The position numbers were made by a program, and so were the translations under genes. The notes below the pieces were generated by a model, which worked only from the letters and a program-made list of their open reading frames with translations, had not been told where the DNA came from and searched no databases. Below, in pieces: positions 18,072 to 27,125 of a stretch of DNA of 39,399 nt; within the stretch, counting starts at the first letter, position 1; each line of letters starts with the position of its first letter. Origin of the DNA: an uncultured SAR116 cluster alpha proteobacterium (GTDB taxonomy: Bacteria; Pseudomonadota; Alphaproteobacteria; Puniceispirillales; Marisalimonadaceae). The stretch is taken from contig CACNWE010000015.1 of the NCBI GenBank assembly GCA_902623995.1, positions 1-39,399 of the forward strand, given 5' to 3'.

Positions 18072-19692
18072 GAATAATTTAATTGATGAAAAAAATAATA
18101 TTCAAAATCAAGTAATGTGGAATAGACTTCTTTCTGTTGTAGAAGAGCAAGGTCAAACACTAGTCAGAACTGCATTTAGTCCAATTGTTCGTGAATGTGG
18201 AGATATTTCTGCTGGAGTATTTGATTTAGAAGGTAGAATGATGGCTCAAGCAGTTACAGGTACTCCTGGCCATGTTAATTCTATGGCAGAGTCAGTAAAG
18301 CATTTTATTGATCATTTTCCACTAAATACAATGAATGAAGGAGACATATTTATTACAAATGATCCTTGGATGGGTACTGGGCATTTGAACGATTTTGTAC
18401 TTACAACTCCTTGTTTCAAAGACAATAAAATAGTTGGTCTTTTTTCTTGTACATCTCATTTGACAGATATTGGAGGATTAGGAGTAGGTCCCGATGCTAC
18501 TGATATTCACATGGAAGGCCTTTATATACCTATGTTGAAATTAGCTGATAGAGGTGTAATGAATAAAACATTGTTAAAACTAGTTAGCCAAAACACAAGA
18601 CAACCTGTAGAAACAGAAGGTGATGTTTATTCATTGGCTGCATGTAATGATATTGGTTGCACTAGATTAGTTGAAATGATGAAAGAATTTGAAATCGATG
18701 ATTTAAAAAAATTATCTGATTTTATATATAACAAGTCATTATCTGCAGTAGAAAATGAAATTAAGAAAATCCCAAATGGTGAATATAAAAATTCTATGAT
18801 GATAGACGGATTTGAAAAGGATATTAAATTAGAAGCTAAACTAACAGTTTTAGATAATTCAATAACAGTAGATTATACAGGTACTTCTGATAAATCAAAA
18901 TTTGGTATTAATGTACCATTATCGTATACCAAGGCTTACACTTGTTTTGGTTTGAGTTGTCTTGTAAGCGCAGAAGTTCCAAACAATGCAGGTTCTCTCA
19001 AACCTTTCAAAATTGATGCGCCATTGGGTTCGATTTTAAATGCGCCATATCCTGCTGCAGTATGCGCAAGACATATTATTGGTCAAATGCTTCCGGACGT
19101 AGTTTTTGGTTGTTTAGAAAAAGCCATACCGGAAAAAGTTCCTGCAGAAGGAGCTTCCTGTTTATGGAACATTACATTTCGTGGAAAGACTGATAGGGGA
19201 GCTAACAACAACTCATTGTTTGCAGTTACTGCTGTAGTTAATGGCGGAACAGGAGCAAGACCAAATAAGGATGGATTATCTGCTACTGCCTACCCTTCAG
19301 GTGTAAAAGGAACTCCAGTAGAAATTAATGAAGCAGTTGCTCCATTATTATTTTTAAAAAAAGAATATAATCCAGGAAGTGGTGGTAAGGGAAAGTATAA
19401 CGGAGGCCTGGGTCAAGTAATAGAAATTAAATCAGCAATAGGTGAGGATATGGACCTTTTAGCTTCTTTTGATAGAATTAAATTTCCAGCAAGAGGACGT
19501 TTGAATGGAAGCAATGGCAAACCTGGACAAGTCTCAATTAAAGGCAAAGGAAAGCTTAATGGTAAGGGTACACAACTTATTAAAGCTGGTGAAATACTTC
19601 AGATTTACACACCTGGAGGCGCAGGTCTAGGTGATTACTCTGAAAGAGAACAATCTCTATTAGATAAAGATTTAGAAAATGAATTTTTATAA
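18064..19692 (+). CDS. hydantoinase/oxoprolinase subunit B
   Basis: The 542-residue HyuB partner. Family features include RTAFSPIVRECGDISAGVFD near residue 40, TGTPGHVNSM, GDIFITNDPWMGTGHLNDF, SHLTDIGGLGVG, and a glycine-rich C-terminal half with GGTGARPNKDG and PGSGGKGKYNGGLGQ. The A and B genes are separate here, unlike fused eukaryotic 5-oxoprolinase. It is the last gene of the TRAP-hyuAB operon and ends 5 bases before the convergent minus-strand racemase-family gene. Confidence 0.92.
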   Translation: MNKNNLIDEKNNIQNQVMWNRLLSVVEEQGQTLVRTAFSPIVRECGDISAGVFDLEGRMMAQAVTGTPGHVNSMAESVKHFIDHFPLNTMNEGDIFITNDPWMGTGHLNDFVLTTPCFKDNKIVGLFSCTSHLTDIGGLGVGPDATDIHMEGLYIPMLKLADRGVMNKTLLKLVSQNTRQPVETEGDVYSLAACNDIGCTRLVEMMKEFEIDDLKKLSDFIYNKSLSAVENEIKKIPNGEYKNSMMIDGFEKDIKLEAKLTVLDNSITVDYTGTSDKSKFGINVPLSYTKAYTCFGLSCLVSAEVPNNAGSLKPFKIDAPLGSILNAPYPAAVCARHIIGQMLPDVVFGCLEKAIPEKVPAEGASCLWNITFRGKTDRGANNNSLFAVTAVVNGGTGARPNKDGLSATAYPSGVKGTPVEINEAVAPLLFLKKEYNPGSGGKGKYNGGLGQVIEIKSAIGEDMDLLASFDRIKFPARGRLNGSNGKPGQVSIKGKGKLNGKGTQLIKAGEILQIYTPGGAGLGDYSEREQSLLDKDLENEFL

Positions 19693-19697
19693 TTAGT

Positions 19698-20402
19698 TTA
19701 AATTGGTATTCCAAAATTTCTTTTTGGTTTAGTGGCAAATTTTTTTATTTTTAAACCTAATTTAGCAAAATTTTCTATTAAAGCAGTAGCTGCTGTTATA
19801 CCTTCGATAATTTGTATGTTGTACTTTTTACTTAAGTTTTTTGTTAAATTATAAATACTTGGGCTCGTTATAATTATAGCCTCTGGATTATCTTCTGCAA
19901 TTGTTCTTTGAATTTCATTATCCAATTTAGTTAGGTTAGATTTTGACATTGTTTCCATATCTAAAACAGGAACTTCGATTGATTTTATAGAGACGCATTT
20001 ATGATCCATGTCATATTTTATTAGGTTATTTTTTAATGCTTCATGTGAATTAGATAAATTTGTAATTATTGAAAAATTATTTGCAATCATATTTGCAATA
20101 TAAAAAGTAGCTTCACCTAGACCAATAATTGGTCTAGAAGTAATTTTTCTAATTGTATCTACGCCAATATCTTCAAAAGAAACAATTATAAAAGCGTCCG
20201 ACGAATTATTCATCTCAACTACTTCAAGTAATTTTGAAATATTTATTGATTCACTATGTAAGTCAAAATAGTCTTCTTGAGAGTTTTTTTTGTTAATGAA
20301 TAAACTAGAATCTTTTCGACTTACTTTTAAAGCACAATTCATAATTTTTTCATTCGATATAGCAGATGGATACGGATTAATTATACAAATTTCAATGCTC
20401 AA
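19698..20402 (-). CDS. second Asp/Glu racemase-family protein, catalytic cysteines not seen
   Basis: A 234-residue divergent member of the Asp/Glu/hydantoin racemase superfamily. It opens EICIINPYPSAISNEK in place of the usual NPNTS, and keeps RPIIGLGEATFYIANMIANNFSII. The first cysteine position reads IIVSFEDIGV (Ser), and the second region reads ITSPSIYNLT with no GCAG motif, so a standard racemase reaction is doubtful. The start looks like TTG with GAGA about 8 bases upstream; no in-frame ATG is close. It begins 11 bases after the molybdoenzyme stop and is the last gene of a three-gene minus-strand operon. A binding or isomerase role is possible. Confidence 0.72.
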   Translation of the reverse strand: MSIEICIINPYPSAISNEKIMNCALKVSRKDSSLFINKKNSQEDYFDLHSESINISKLLEVVEMNNSSDAFIIVSFEDIGVDTIRKITSRPIIGLGEATFYIANMIANNFSIITNLSNSHEALKNNLIKYDMDHKCVSIKSIEVPVLDMETMSKSNLTKLDNEIQRTIAEDNPEAIIITSPSIYNLTKNLSKKYNIQIIEGITAATALIENFAKLGLKIKKFATKPKRNFGIPI

Positions 20403-20413
20403 GTTTTAGTTCT

Positions 20414-22759
20414 CTATTTATTCACGATAATAGGTTTATTAAAAACGCTAATTTCTGGTAATTCTTTAGTATATTTTTTAATTTCAACTAAAGTTGAATG
20501 AGCAGACGGTCCTTGGGCTAGAGAGGATGTACCAATATCATTTGTCAAAACATTTGGATTTCCGTGTATACAGTACGCACCGTCGTCAATAGGGTCATAC
20601 CAAGCACCTACAGGAAGAAAAACCACACCTTTCATGACTTCTTCACTGATAATAACTCCTGCAAGGCATTTACCTCTTTTGTTAAAGACTTCAACAATAT
20701 CACCATTTTCCAATTTTCTTGTTTGAGCGTCTTGAGGATGAATTTTTATTGGTTCTCTTCCTCGAATTTTTTCATTTTGGCTCTCAGAGCCATTATCAAG
20801 TTGACTGTGCAATCTATTATGAGGTTGTCCTGATATAAGTTGTAGTGGGAATTGTTTTGTTAAATTTGAGCCTAACCACTCTTCTTGTTCTAACCAAGTG
20901 GGATGACCGGGACAGTCCTTATATTTAAAGCCATCTATTGTTTCAGAAAAAATTTCTATTTTTCCTGAGGGGGTAGAAATGGGGTGATTTTCTGGATTCA
21001 TTCTAAACTCTTCTAATAAAATAGTTTGTTTTTTAGGTGATAAGACTTCTTGAAAGCCATTTTTCCAAAATTTTTCAAATTCAGGTAAAGTAAATCCCTC
21101 TTCTTTTGCTTTATCTCTTGCCTCTTCCCAAATAAATTTCAACCATTTATCTTCATCCTTACCTTCAGTAAATTTATCTTTGAAATTTAATTTTGAAGAA
21201 ATTTCAGAAAAAATTTCATAGTCTGATTTTGACTCTCCTATGGGTTCAATTGCTTTATACATTGGTGAAATTGTTTGATCCCAATGTTTGATACTAATAT
21301 CATTTCTTTCTAAAGAAGTTGTTGCTGGTAATATTATGTCTGAGTGTCGTGCAAGACTATTCCACCAGATTTCATTTACAATTATAGTGTCTGGTTGTTT
21401 AAAAGCTTTTATGAGTTTTTTTAAGTTCATCTGATGATGAAAAGGATTACCACCTGCCCAATATACTAATTTTATATCAGGGTATTTAATTTCGTTTCCA
21501 TTGTAAGAAAAAACTGTTCCTGGTTGTAATAGCATATCGGAAATTCGAGCAACGGGAATAAATTCGGAAACAGGATTATTAAATTGTTCTAGAGAAGGCC
21601 ATTTAAAATGTTGAACTGGATTTCCAATACCGTTTTCTGCACTATATCCTAACCCAAAACCTCCACCTGGAAGACCTATTTGCCCTAGCATACAGGCAAG
21701 AACAGTTATCATCCAGTGTGGTTGTTCTCCATACTGCTGACGTTGCAATGCCCATGCGCCAGTAATCATTGTTCTGTTTACAGACATTTGTTTTGCTAAA
21801 TTATATATTGTATTACTTGGAATACCTGTTATTTTTGATGCCCAAAAGGGTGTTTTGGCTTTACCATCAGTTATACCTTTGAGATATTGAAGAAATTTTT
21901 CGTATCCTACACAATATTTATTAAGAAATTCTCTATCGGCAAGGCTTTCTGTTTCTAAAATAAATGCAACACCAAGCATCAATGCTGTATCAGTACCTGG
22001 TCTTATTTTAATCCATTCAGCTTTACTTATTATATCAGATTCCATTTCCATTGGGCTGATATTAATGAATTTTATACCCTTTTGTGTACATTTTTTTATA
22101 TATTCTTTAGTTGTGTGTTTTCCAACTCCACCGGAGTTTACTTGTGCATTTTTTAAAGGTAAACCACCAAACATTACAATTAATTTAGAATGATCTTTGA
22201 TATTATTCCAATCGGTATGAGTATCAAGAAATTGCCTGTATTTCATCCCAATCACATGAGGCATTATTGTTTCACTAGCTGCATAAGAATAGGTGTTTAC
22301 AGACTTAGTATACCCACCATAACAGTTAAAAAATCTATGAAGTTGACTTTGGGCATGATGAAATCTCCCAGCAGAACCCCAACCGTAGGAGCCAGCAAAG
22401 AAGGCTTTATTCCTATATTTTTTTTTAACTCTATTTAGCTCAAAAGCAACGATATCAATTGCTTCTTCCCAACTGACAGTCACAAAATTATCTGAACCTC
22501 TTTTTTCCCTACTGCGTTTCCCAGTTAATGCCATTTTACTATTTGCTAATTCTTTACGGATTTCTCTTAAGTAACCTTTTCGAACATGAGGAACTCTTAT
22601 TCGTAATTCATCATCAACGCTGTTTATTATACCGTTAGCAATTTTTGATGGGTCTTTATCATTTTCATAAGGACGCATTCCAACAATCTTTTCATTTTCG
22701 ATTTCAGCGTAGTAACTACCCCAATGAAATGACGTTGGTTTTTTTGTTTTGTTTGGCAT
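20414..22759 (-). CDS. molybdopterin oxidoreductase, DMSO/biotin sulfoxide reductase (BisC/DorA) family
   Basis: A 781-residue bis-MGD molybdoenzyme. It lacks the N-terminal Fe-S cysteines of other family members and has no visible Tat signal, so it is probably cytoplasmic like BisC. The N-terminus TSFHWGSYYAEIENEKIVGM is typical. GSYGWGSAGRFHHAQSQLHR contains the Tyr125-Trp127 pair that corresponds to Tyr114/Trp116 of DMSO reductase. Ser158 in NTYSYAASETIMPHVIG is the expected molybdenum ligand. The tyrosine favours an S-oxide over trimethylamine N-oxide. It is preceded by an AGAGGT ribosome site and lies 40 bases downstream of a FAD/Fe-S protein that could be a redox partner (inference). 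Confidence 0.9.
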   Translation of the reverse strand: MPNKTKKPTSFHWGSYYAEIENEKIVGMRPYENDKDPSKIANGIINSVDDELRIRVPHVRKGYLREIRKELANSKMALTGKRSREKRGSDNFVTVSWEEAIDIVAFELNRVKKKYRNKAFFAGSYGWGSAGRFHHAQSQLHRFFNCYGGYTKSVNTYSYAASETIMPHVIGMKYRQFLDTHTDWNNIKDHSKLIVMFGGLPLKNAQVNSGGVGKHTTKEYIKKCTQKGIKFINISPMEMESDIISKAEWIKIRPGTDTALMLGVAFILETESLADREFLNKYCVGYEKFLQYLKGITDGKAKTPFWASKITGIPSNTIYNLAKQMSVNRTMITGAWALQRQQYGEQPHWMITVLACMLGQIGLPGGGFGLGYSAENGIGNPVQHFKWPSLEQFNNPVSEFIPVARISDMLLQPGTVFSYNGNEIKYPDIKLVYWAGGNPFHHQMNLKKLIKAFKQPDTIIVNEIWWNSLARHSDIILPATTSLERNDISIKHWDQTISPMYKAIEPIGESKSDYEIFSEISSKLNFKDKFTEGKDEDKWLKFIWEEARDKAKEEGFTLPEFEKFWKNGFQEVLSPKKQTILLEEFRMNPENHPISTPSGKIEIFSETIDGFKYKDCPGHPTWLEQEEWLGSNLTKQFPLQLISGQPHNRLHSQLDNGSESQNEKIRGREPIKIHPQDAQTRKLENGDIVEVFNKRGKCLAGVIISEEVMKGVVFLPVGAWYDPIDDGAYCIHGNPNVLTNDIGTSSLAQGPSAHSTLVEIKKYTKELPEISVFNKPIIVNK

Positions 22760-22799
22760 ATCTACCTCTTAAAACAATAGATTAAATCTTAAATTGTTT

Positions 22800-25754
22800 T
22801 TAGTAAATTATATTTTCATCAAGAAATTTTGCTAGATGCATTGCTTTTCTATTAAGTCCGTCTTTAATTTGACACCTACACGAAGTTCCATCAGCTATAA
22901 CAATGACCTCATTAGAATTTTTTTTAATTGTTGGAAAGAGTCTTTCATTAGCCATTTTCATTGATATTTCATAAGTATCTTTTCCATAACCAAATGATCC
23001 AGCCATGCCACAACAACTCGTCTGAATAGTTTCTACTTCTAAACCTTCAATTTTATTTAATAAATTTTCAATGGGTTTTACTGCATTAAAGGCCTTTTGA
23101 TGGCAATGACCGTGTAGTAGAACTTTTTTGTTTATGCTTCTAAATTTTATTTTTTTTCTTTTCTTGATCAGTAATTCTTCAAATGTATAAGAATTATTTT
23201 TTAAGTATTCAGTATCTTCAGTTTTAATCAAATTTGGAATTTCATCTCTAAAAGAAAGTATGCATGATGGTTCTAATCCGACAACAGAAATTCCCTGCTT
23301 CAGATATGGTTTGAATACATTTAAAATATCTAACATTTCTTTTTTTGCATTATCTATCAAACCGTTGGTGAGATAAGTTCTTCCACAGCATAGTATTTTA
23401 CTTGAATTTGATAATGTTGGGATAAATGGATAATATCCTGCCTTTTTTAAAACTTTAATGGAGGATCTTACATTTTCTGGTTCGTAATACCGATTGAAAG
23501 TATCAACAAACAAAATAACAGGAATAGTATTTTTAATTCTATTTAAATCATTTGGTAATTCATCATTTTTAAAATAATCTCTTCTCCATTTAGGAAGAGG
23601 TCTCTTGGATGTAAACCCAAAAAATATTTCACTAAGTTTTGCTAATCCAGGCAATTTATCTCTTAGATTCATAATTATAGCAAACTTTGAAGCCGTTGGG
23701 GCATAGTAAGGCAAAAATGCTACAAGTTTACTACTTAAGTTTAAACCAAATTTCTTTGCTCTTTGGGTTGATACTTCAATTTTCATTTTTGACATGTCAA
23801 CCCCCGTTGGGCATTCACGTTTGCACGCCTTGCATGAAACACAAAGTTTCATGGTGTCATTCATTTTTTCATTAATTAAAGCATCTTTTCCAAGTTGTCC
23901 TGAAAGAGCTAATCTAAGAGAATTAGCTCTTCCTCTTGTAGAGTCTTTTTCGTCTCTAGTTATTCTAAAAGACGGACACATTACACCACCGTCTAATTTT
24001 CTACACGAGCCATTATTGTTGCACATTTCAATGGCGCCCTGAAAACCACCACTCGCACCTGTCCAAGCTGACCAATCTAAAATAGTATTAATATTCTGAG
24101 CATTATAAGAAGGTGCATATCTGAAAAGATTTCTGCTATCTAATTGTGGAGCATCTACAATCTTTCCTGGATTAAAAATATCGAATGGATCAAATGAATT
24201 TTTAATGAATTTAAAAATTTTTATCATTTTTCTTCCAAACATTACCTCATTAAATTCAGAACGGGCAATACCGTCGCCATGCTCACCTGAATATGAACCA
24301 TTAAATTTTTTTACTAAGGTACTTGTTTCATTAGCAATATTTCTCATTTTTTTAATGTCTTCATGAATTTTCATATTTAAAACTGGTCTGACGTGTAAGC
24401 AACCAACTGAAGCGTGAGCATACCAGGTACCTTTAACTTTGTATTTGTCAAAAATCTTGTTTAATCCGTCTGTATATTCTGCTAAATCTTTTAATTGAAC
24501 TGCACAATCCTCAATAAATGAAACCGGTTTTGCATCGTCTTTCATGGACATCATGATATTCAAACCAGATTTTCTCATTTCACTTACTTTAGACTGAAGT
24601 TTGTCATCAATAACATCAACAACACCACCAATTTTCTTGGTTTTATTCCAAGAATATCCAAGTTCACCCATTAGTTCACGGAGTTTTTTTAATCTTCGAT
24701 GATTTTCATCCATCTGTTCCTCTGCAAATTCCACTAGGAGTAGAGATTTTGGATTACCATTTACAACCGCTTCTACAGTAGGTTTGAACATATCAATTTT
24801 GTGAGCTAGACTTATCATAGTGTCATCTACTAATTCGACTGCAACAGGATTTAATTTCACTATGTGTTGAGCAGCATCCATTGCTTCGTAAAAAGATGGA
24901 AAATGACATACACCCATTATTTTTTTTGAAGGAAGTGGGGACAATTTAAGTGTAATTGCAGACGAATAAGCAAGTGTCCCTTCCGATCCAACCAATAAAT
25001 GAGATAAATTAATTCCGTCACCAACTTTGCCATGGGGTCTACTAGCCATAGCGTCAGGAAGTAATGCATCAATATTGTAACCACCAACCCTTCTAAGAAC
25101 GTTAGGAAATTTATTTAGAATTACTTTTTTATTATCATTTGCAAGTTTTAGAAGGTTGTTAATAATTTCAGGTGCTGCACCGTTACTTAATGGAAGACTA
25201 TTATTTTCTATTTTTCCAAAGTTGTAAGATGATCCGTCATATAATATAGCTTCAATATCAATAACGTTGTCTCTCATCATACCATATCTAATTGATCTAC
25301 CACCGCAACTATTATTACCCGTCATGCCACCAATTGTTGCTCTACTTGAGGTTGAAACATCAACCGGAAACCACAAACCATATGGTTTTAAAAACCGATT
25401 AAGCTCATCCAACACAATTCCAGGCTGAACAACACACGTCATGCTTTCTTTGTTAAATTCCAAAATTTTATTAAGATATTTTGAATTGTCGATAACTATT
25501 GCATTATTGACAGTTTGACCGCATTGAGAGGTACCACCACCACGTGCTAGTACTGGAACCTTACTTTCTCTGGCATAATTTATCGTTTCAATTAGATCTG
25601 CATTTGATTTAGGTATTAAAACCCCGTAAGGCATCATTTGATATATCGATGCATCAGTAGCATATCTTCCTTTATTAAAATTATCATAGTAAACTTCAGC
25701 AGAAGTTTTTCTTTTTAAAGTGCTAAGTAATTGATCGATATGACCATCTGGCAT
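22800..25754 (-). CDS. FAD-binding and Fe-S oxidoreductase, YdiJ / D-2-hydroxyacid dehydrogenase type
   Basis: A 984-residue fusion of a GlcD-like FAD domain and a GlcF-like Fe-S domain. FAD motifs are VLARGGGTSQCGQTVN and RATIGGMTGNNSCGGRSIRY; GSYSGEHGDGIARSEF is the FAD-oxidase C-terminal site. MCPSFRITRDEKDSTRGRAN precedes CVSCKACKRECPTGVDM, a 4Fe-4S motif near residue 640. CCG-domain motifs CCGRTYLTNG and HGHCHQKAF...SCCGMAGSFGYG lie at the C-terminus. Such proteins oxidise D-2-hydroxyacids such as 2-hydroxyglutarate or lactate. The ATG at 25754 has GAAGG 8 bases upstream and is preferred over an in-frame TTG at 25769. It heads the operon with the molybdoenzyme. Confidence 0.88.
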   Translation of the reverse strand: MPDGHIDQLLSTLKRKTSAEVYYDNFNKGRYATDASIYQMMPYGVLIPKSNADLIETINYARESKVPVLARGGGTSQCGQTVNNAIVIDNSKYLNKILEFNKESMTCVVQPGIVLDELNRFLKPYGLWFPVDVSTSSRATIGGMTGNNSCGGRSIRYGMMRDNVIDIEAILYDGSSYNFGKIENNSLPLSNGAAPEIINNLLKLANDNKKVILNKFPNVLRRVGGYNIDALLPDAMASRPHGKVGDGINLSHLLVGSEGTLAYSSAITLKLSPLPSKKIMGVCHFPSFYEAMDAAQHIVKLNPVAVELVDDTMISLAHKIDMFKPTVEAVVNGNPKSLLLVEFAEEQMDENHRRLKKLRELMGELGYSWNKTKKIGGVVDVIDDKLQSKVSEMRKSGLNIMMSMKDDAKPVSFIEDCAVQLKDLAEYTDGLNKIFDKYKVKGTWYAHASVGCLHVRPVLNMKIHEDIKKMRNIANETSTLVKKFNGSYSGEHGDGIARSEFNEVMFGRKMIKIFKFIKNSFDPFDIFNPGKIVDAPQLDSRNLFRYAPSYNAQNINTILDWSAWTGASGGFQGAIEMCNNNGSCRKLDGGVMCPSFRITRDEKDSTRGRANSLRLALSGQLGKDALINEKMNDTMKLCVSCKACKRECPTGVDMSKMKIEVSTQRAKKFGLNLSSKLVAFLPYYAPTASKFAIIMNLRDKLPGLAKLSEIFFGFTSKRPLPKWRRDYFKNDELPNDLNRIKNTIPVILFVDTFNRYYEPENVRSSIKVLKKAGYYPFIPTLSNSSKILCCGRTYLTNGLIDNAKKEMLDILNVFKPYLKQGISVVGLEPSCILSFRDEIPNLIKTEDTEYLKNNSYTFEELLIKKRKKIKFRSINKKVLLHGHCHQKAFNAVKPIENLLNKIEGLEVETIQTSCCGMAGSFGYGKDTYEISMKMANERLFPTIKKNSNEVIVIADGTSCRCQIKDGLNRKAMHLAKFLDENIIY

Positions 25755-25867
25755 TAAAATAACCTTCAATGAGAAATAAAATAGAAATTAATTTAATTAA
25801 GTGTATAACTAATAAAACATATTCTCAAAATATTCAAATAAAGATAATTTTTAATTAGGATTTATTA

Positions 25868-27040
25868 ATGAGTAAAAAATATATGCCAGGAAAACATTTT
25901 CTTCAATTACCGGGGCCCTCTAATATTCCAGATAGAATTTTGCGTGCAATGGATTATCCTACTATAGATCATAGAGGACCTGAGTTTTCTGCTCTAGCTA
26001 ATGATTGTCTTGCAGGAATTAAGACAATTTTTAAAACAAAATCTCATGTAATTATCTATCCTGCTTCAGGTACTGGTGCATGGGAAGCGGCACTCGTTAA
26101 TACAATTAGAGAAAACGAATTAGTTCTTATGGTTGAAACAGGGCATTTTGCATCTTTATGGAATAAAATGGCGCTAAGACTTGGAATTAAAACTGAGTTT
26201 TTGGAGACAGACTGGAGAAGGGGCGTTGTACCAGAAAAACTTTTTGATAGATTGCAAAAGGATACTAAAAATCAAATTAAAGCAGTGTGTGTAGTTCATA
26301 ATGAGACGTCAACTGGTTGTATTTCAAGGATTGAAGAAGTAAGGAAGGCATTGAATTCAGCTAATCATGACGCTTTACTAATGGTTGATACTATTTCAGG
26401 TTTAGCATCCATAGAGTATAAACACGATGAATGGGGTGTTGATATTTCAGTTTCAGGATCACAAAAAGGGCTTATGTTACCACCTGGATTATCTTTTAAT
26501 GCAATATCAGATAAGGCACTAAGAATATCAAATACTTCAGGTATGCGGAGATCATATTGGGATTGGGAAGAACAAATTGAAGCAAACAAATCAGGTTCTT
26601 TTCCGTATACACCTGCAACTAATCTACTATACGGATTAAAAGAGGCGATTAATATGCTTCACGAAGAGGGACTTGATAATGTTTTTAAGAGACATGAAAA
26701 ACACGCACTAGCAACAAGAGCTGCTGTTCAAGCTTGGGGCTTTGAGAATGTATGTAAAGAAGAAAAGGATTTTTCAAATGTTTTAACAGCCGTTATGTTA
26801 CCTGAGAACCATAATGCTGATAATCTTCGAAGAATAATTTTAGAAAATTTAAATATGTCTCTTGGAGGTGGTCTTTCAAAACTTGCAGGAAAGGTTTTTA
26901 GAATAGGTCATCTTGGAGATTTCAATGATTTGATGTTGATGGGTACTTTAAATGGATTAGAAATGGGATTTGAAATGGCGGGTATACCTTATCAAAAAGG
27001 CGGAATTACAAAAGCGACTGAGATCTTGGTCAATAAATAA
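25868..27040 (+). CDS. serine-glyoxylate type class V aminotransferase
   Basis: A 390-residue PLP enzyme of the alanine/serine-glyoxylate aminotransferase family. Lys200 in VSGSQKGLMLPPGLSF binds PLP, YPASGTGAWEAALVN contacts its phosphate, and MVDTISGLASI holds the cofactor-ring aspartate. The C-terminal SFPYTPATNLLYGL matches serine-glyoxylate enzymes. The N-terminal DHRGPEF has His where the ureidoglycine aminotransferase PucG is reported to have Gln, so I prefer conversion of glyoxylate to glycine over ureidoglycine transamination. Glyoxylate is the product of AllA in this window. A TTAGGA ribosome site precedes the ATG; the gene is divergent from the FAD/Fe-S gene. Confidence 0.88.
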   Translation: MSKKYMPGKHFLQLPGPSNIPDRILRAMDYPTIDHRGPEFSALANDCLAGIKTIFKTKSHVIIYPASGTGAWEAALVNTIRENELVLMVETGHFASLWNKMALRLGIKTEFLETDWRRGVVPEKLFDRLQKDTKNQIKAVCVVHNETSTGCISRIEEVRKALNSANHDALLMVDTISGLASIEYKHDEWGVDISVSGSQKGLMLPPGLSFNAISDKALRISNTSGMRRSYWDWEEQIEANKSGSFPYTPATNLLYGLKEAINMLHEEGLDNVFKRHEKHALATRAAVQAWGFENVCKEEKDFSNVLTAVMLPENHNADNLRRIILENLNMSLGGGLSKLAGKVFRIGHLGDFNDLMLMGTLNGLEMGFEMAGIPYQKGGITKATEILVNK

Positions 27041-27049
27041 CATTCAAAT

Positions 27050-27096
27050 ATTTAAGTTTTTTATTTAACATATATGTGTATTAATTAAACTTAAAT
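27050..27096. promoter_or_regulatory. inverted repeat upstream of the second TRAP operon, possible operator
   Basis: ATTTAAGTTT at 27050-27059 is exactly repeated in inverse as AAACTTAAAT at 27087-27096. A nested palindrome ACATATATGT at 27068-27077 lies almost at the centre of symmetry. It sits in the gap before the DctP gene at 27126. The symmetry suggests a dimeric regulator site, but AT-rich DNA gives such repeats by chance, and a weak terminator of the upstream gene is also possible. Confidence 0.35.
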
Positions 27097-27125
27097 TTAA
27101 CAATATTAAAGAGAGGAATTCGATA

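Noticed and set aside
25868-27040. Ureidoglycine-glyoxylate aminotransferase (PucG) assignment
   Set aside because: Active-site segments match serine-glyoxylate enzymes, and AllA/allantoicase chemistry does not produce ureidoglycine as main product.
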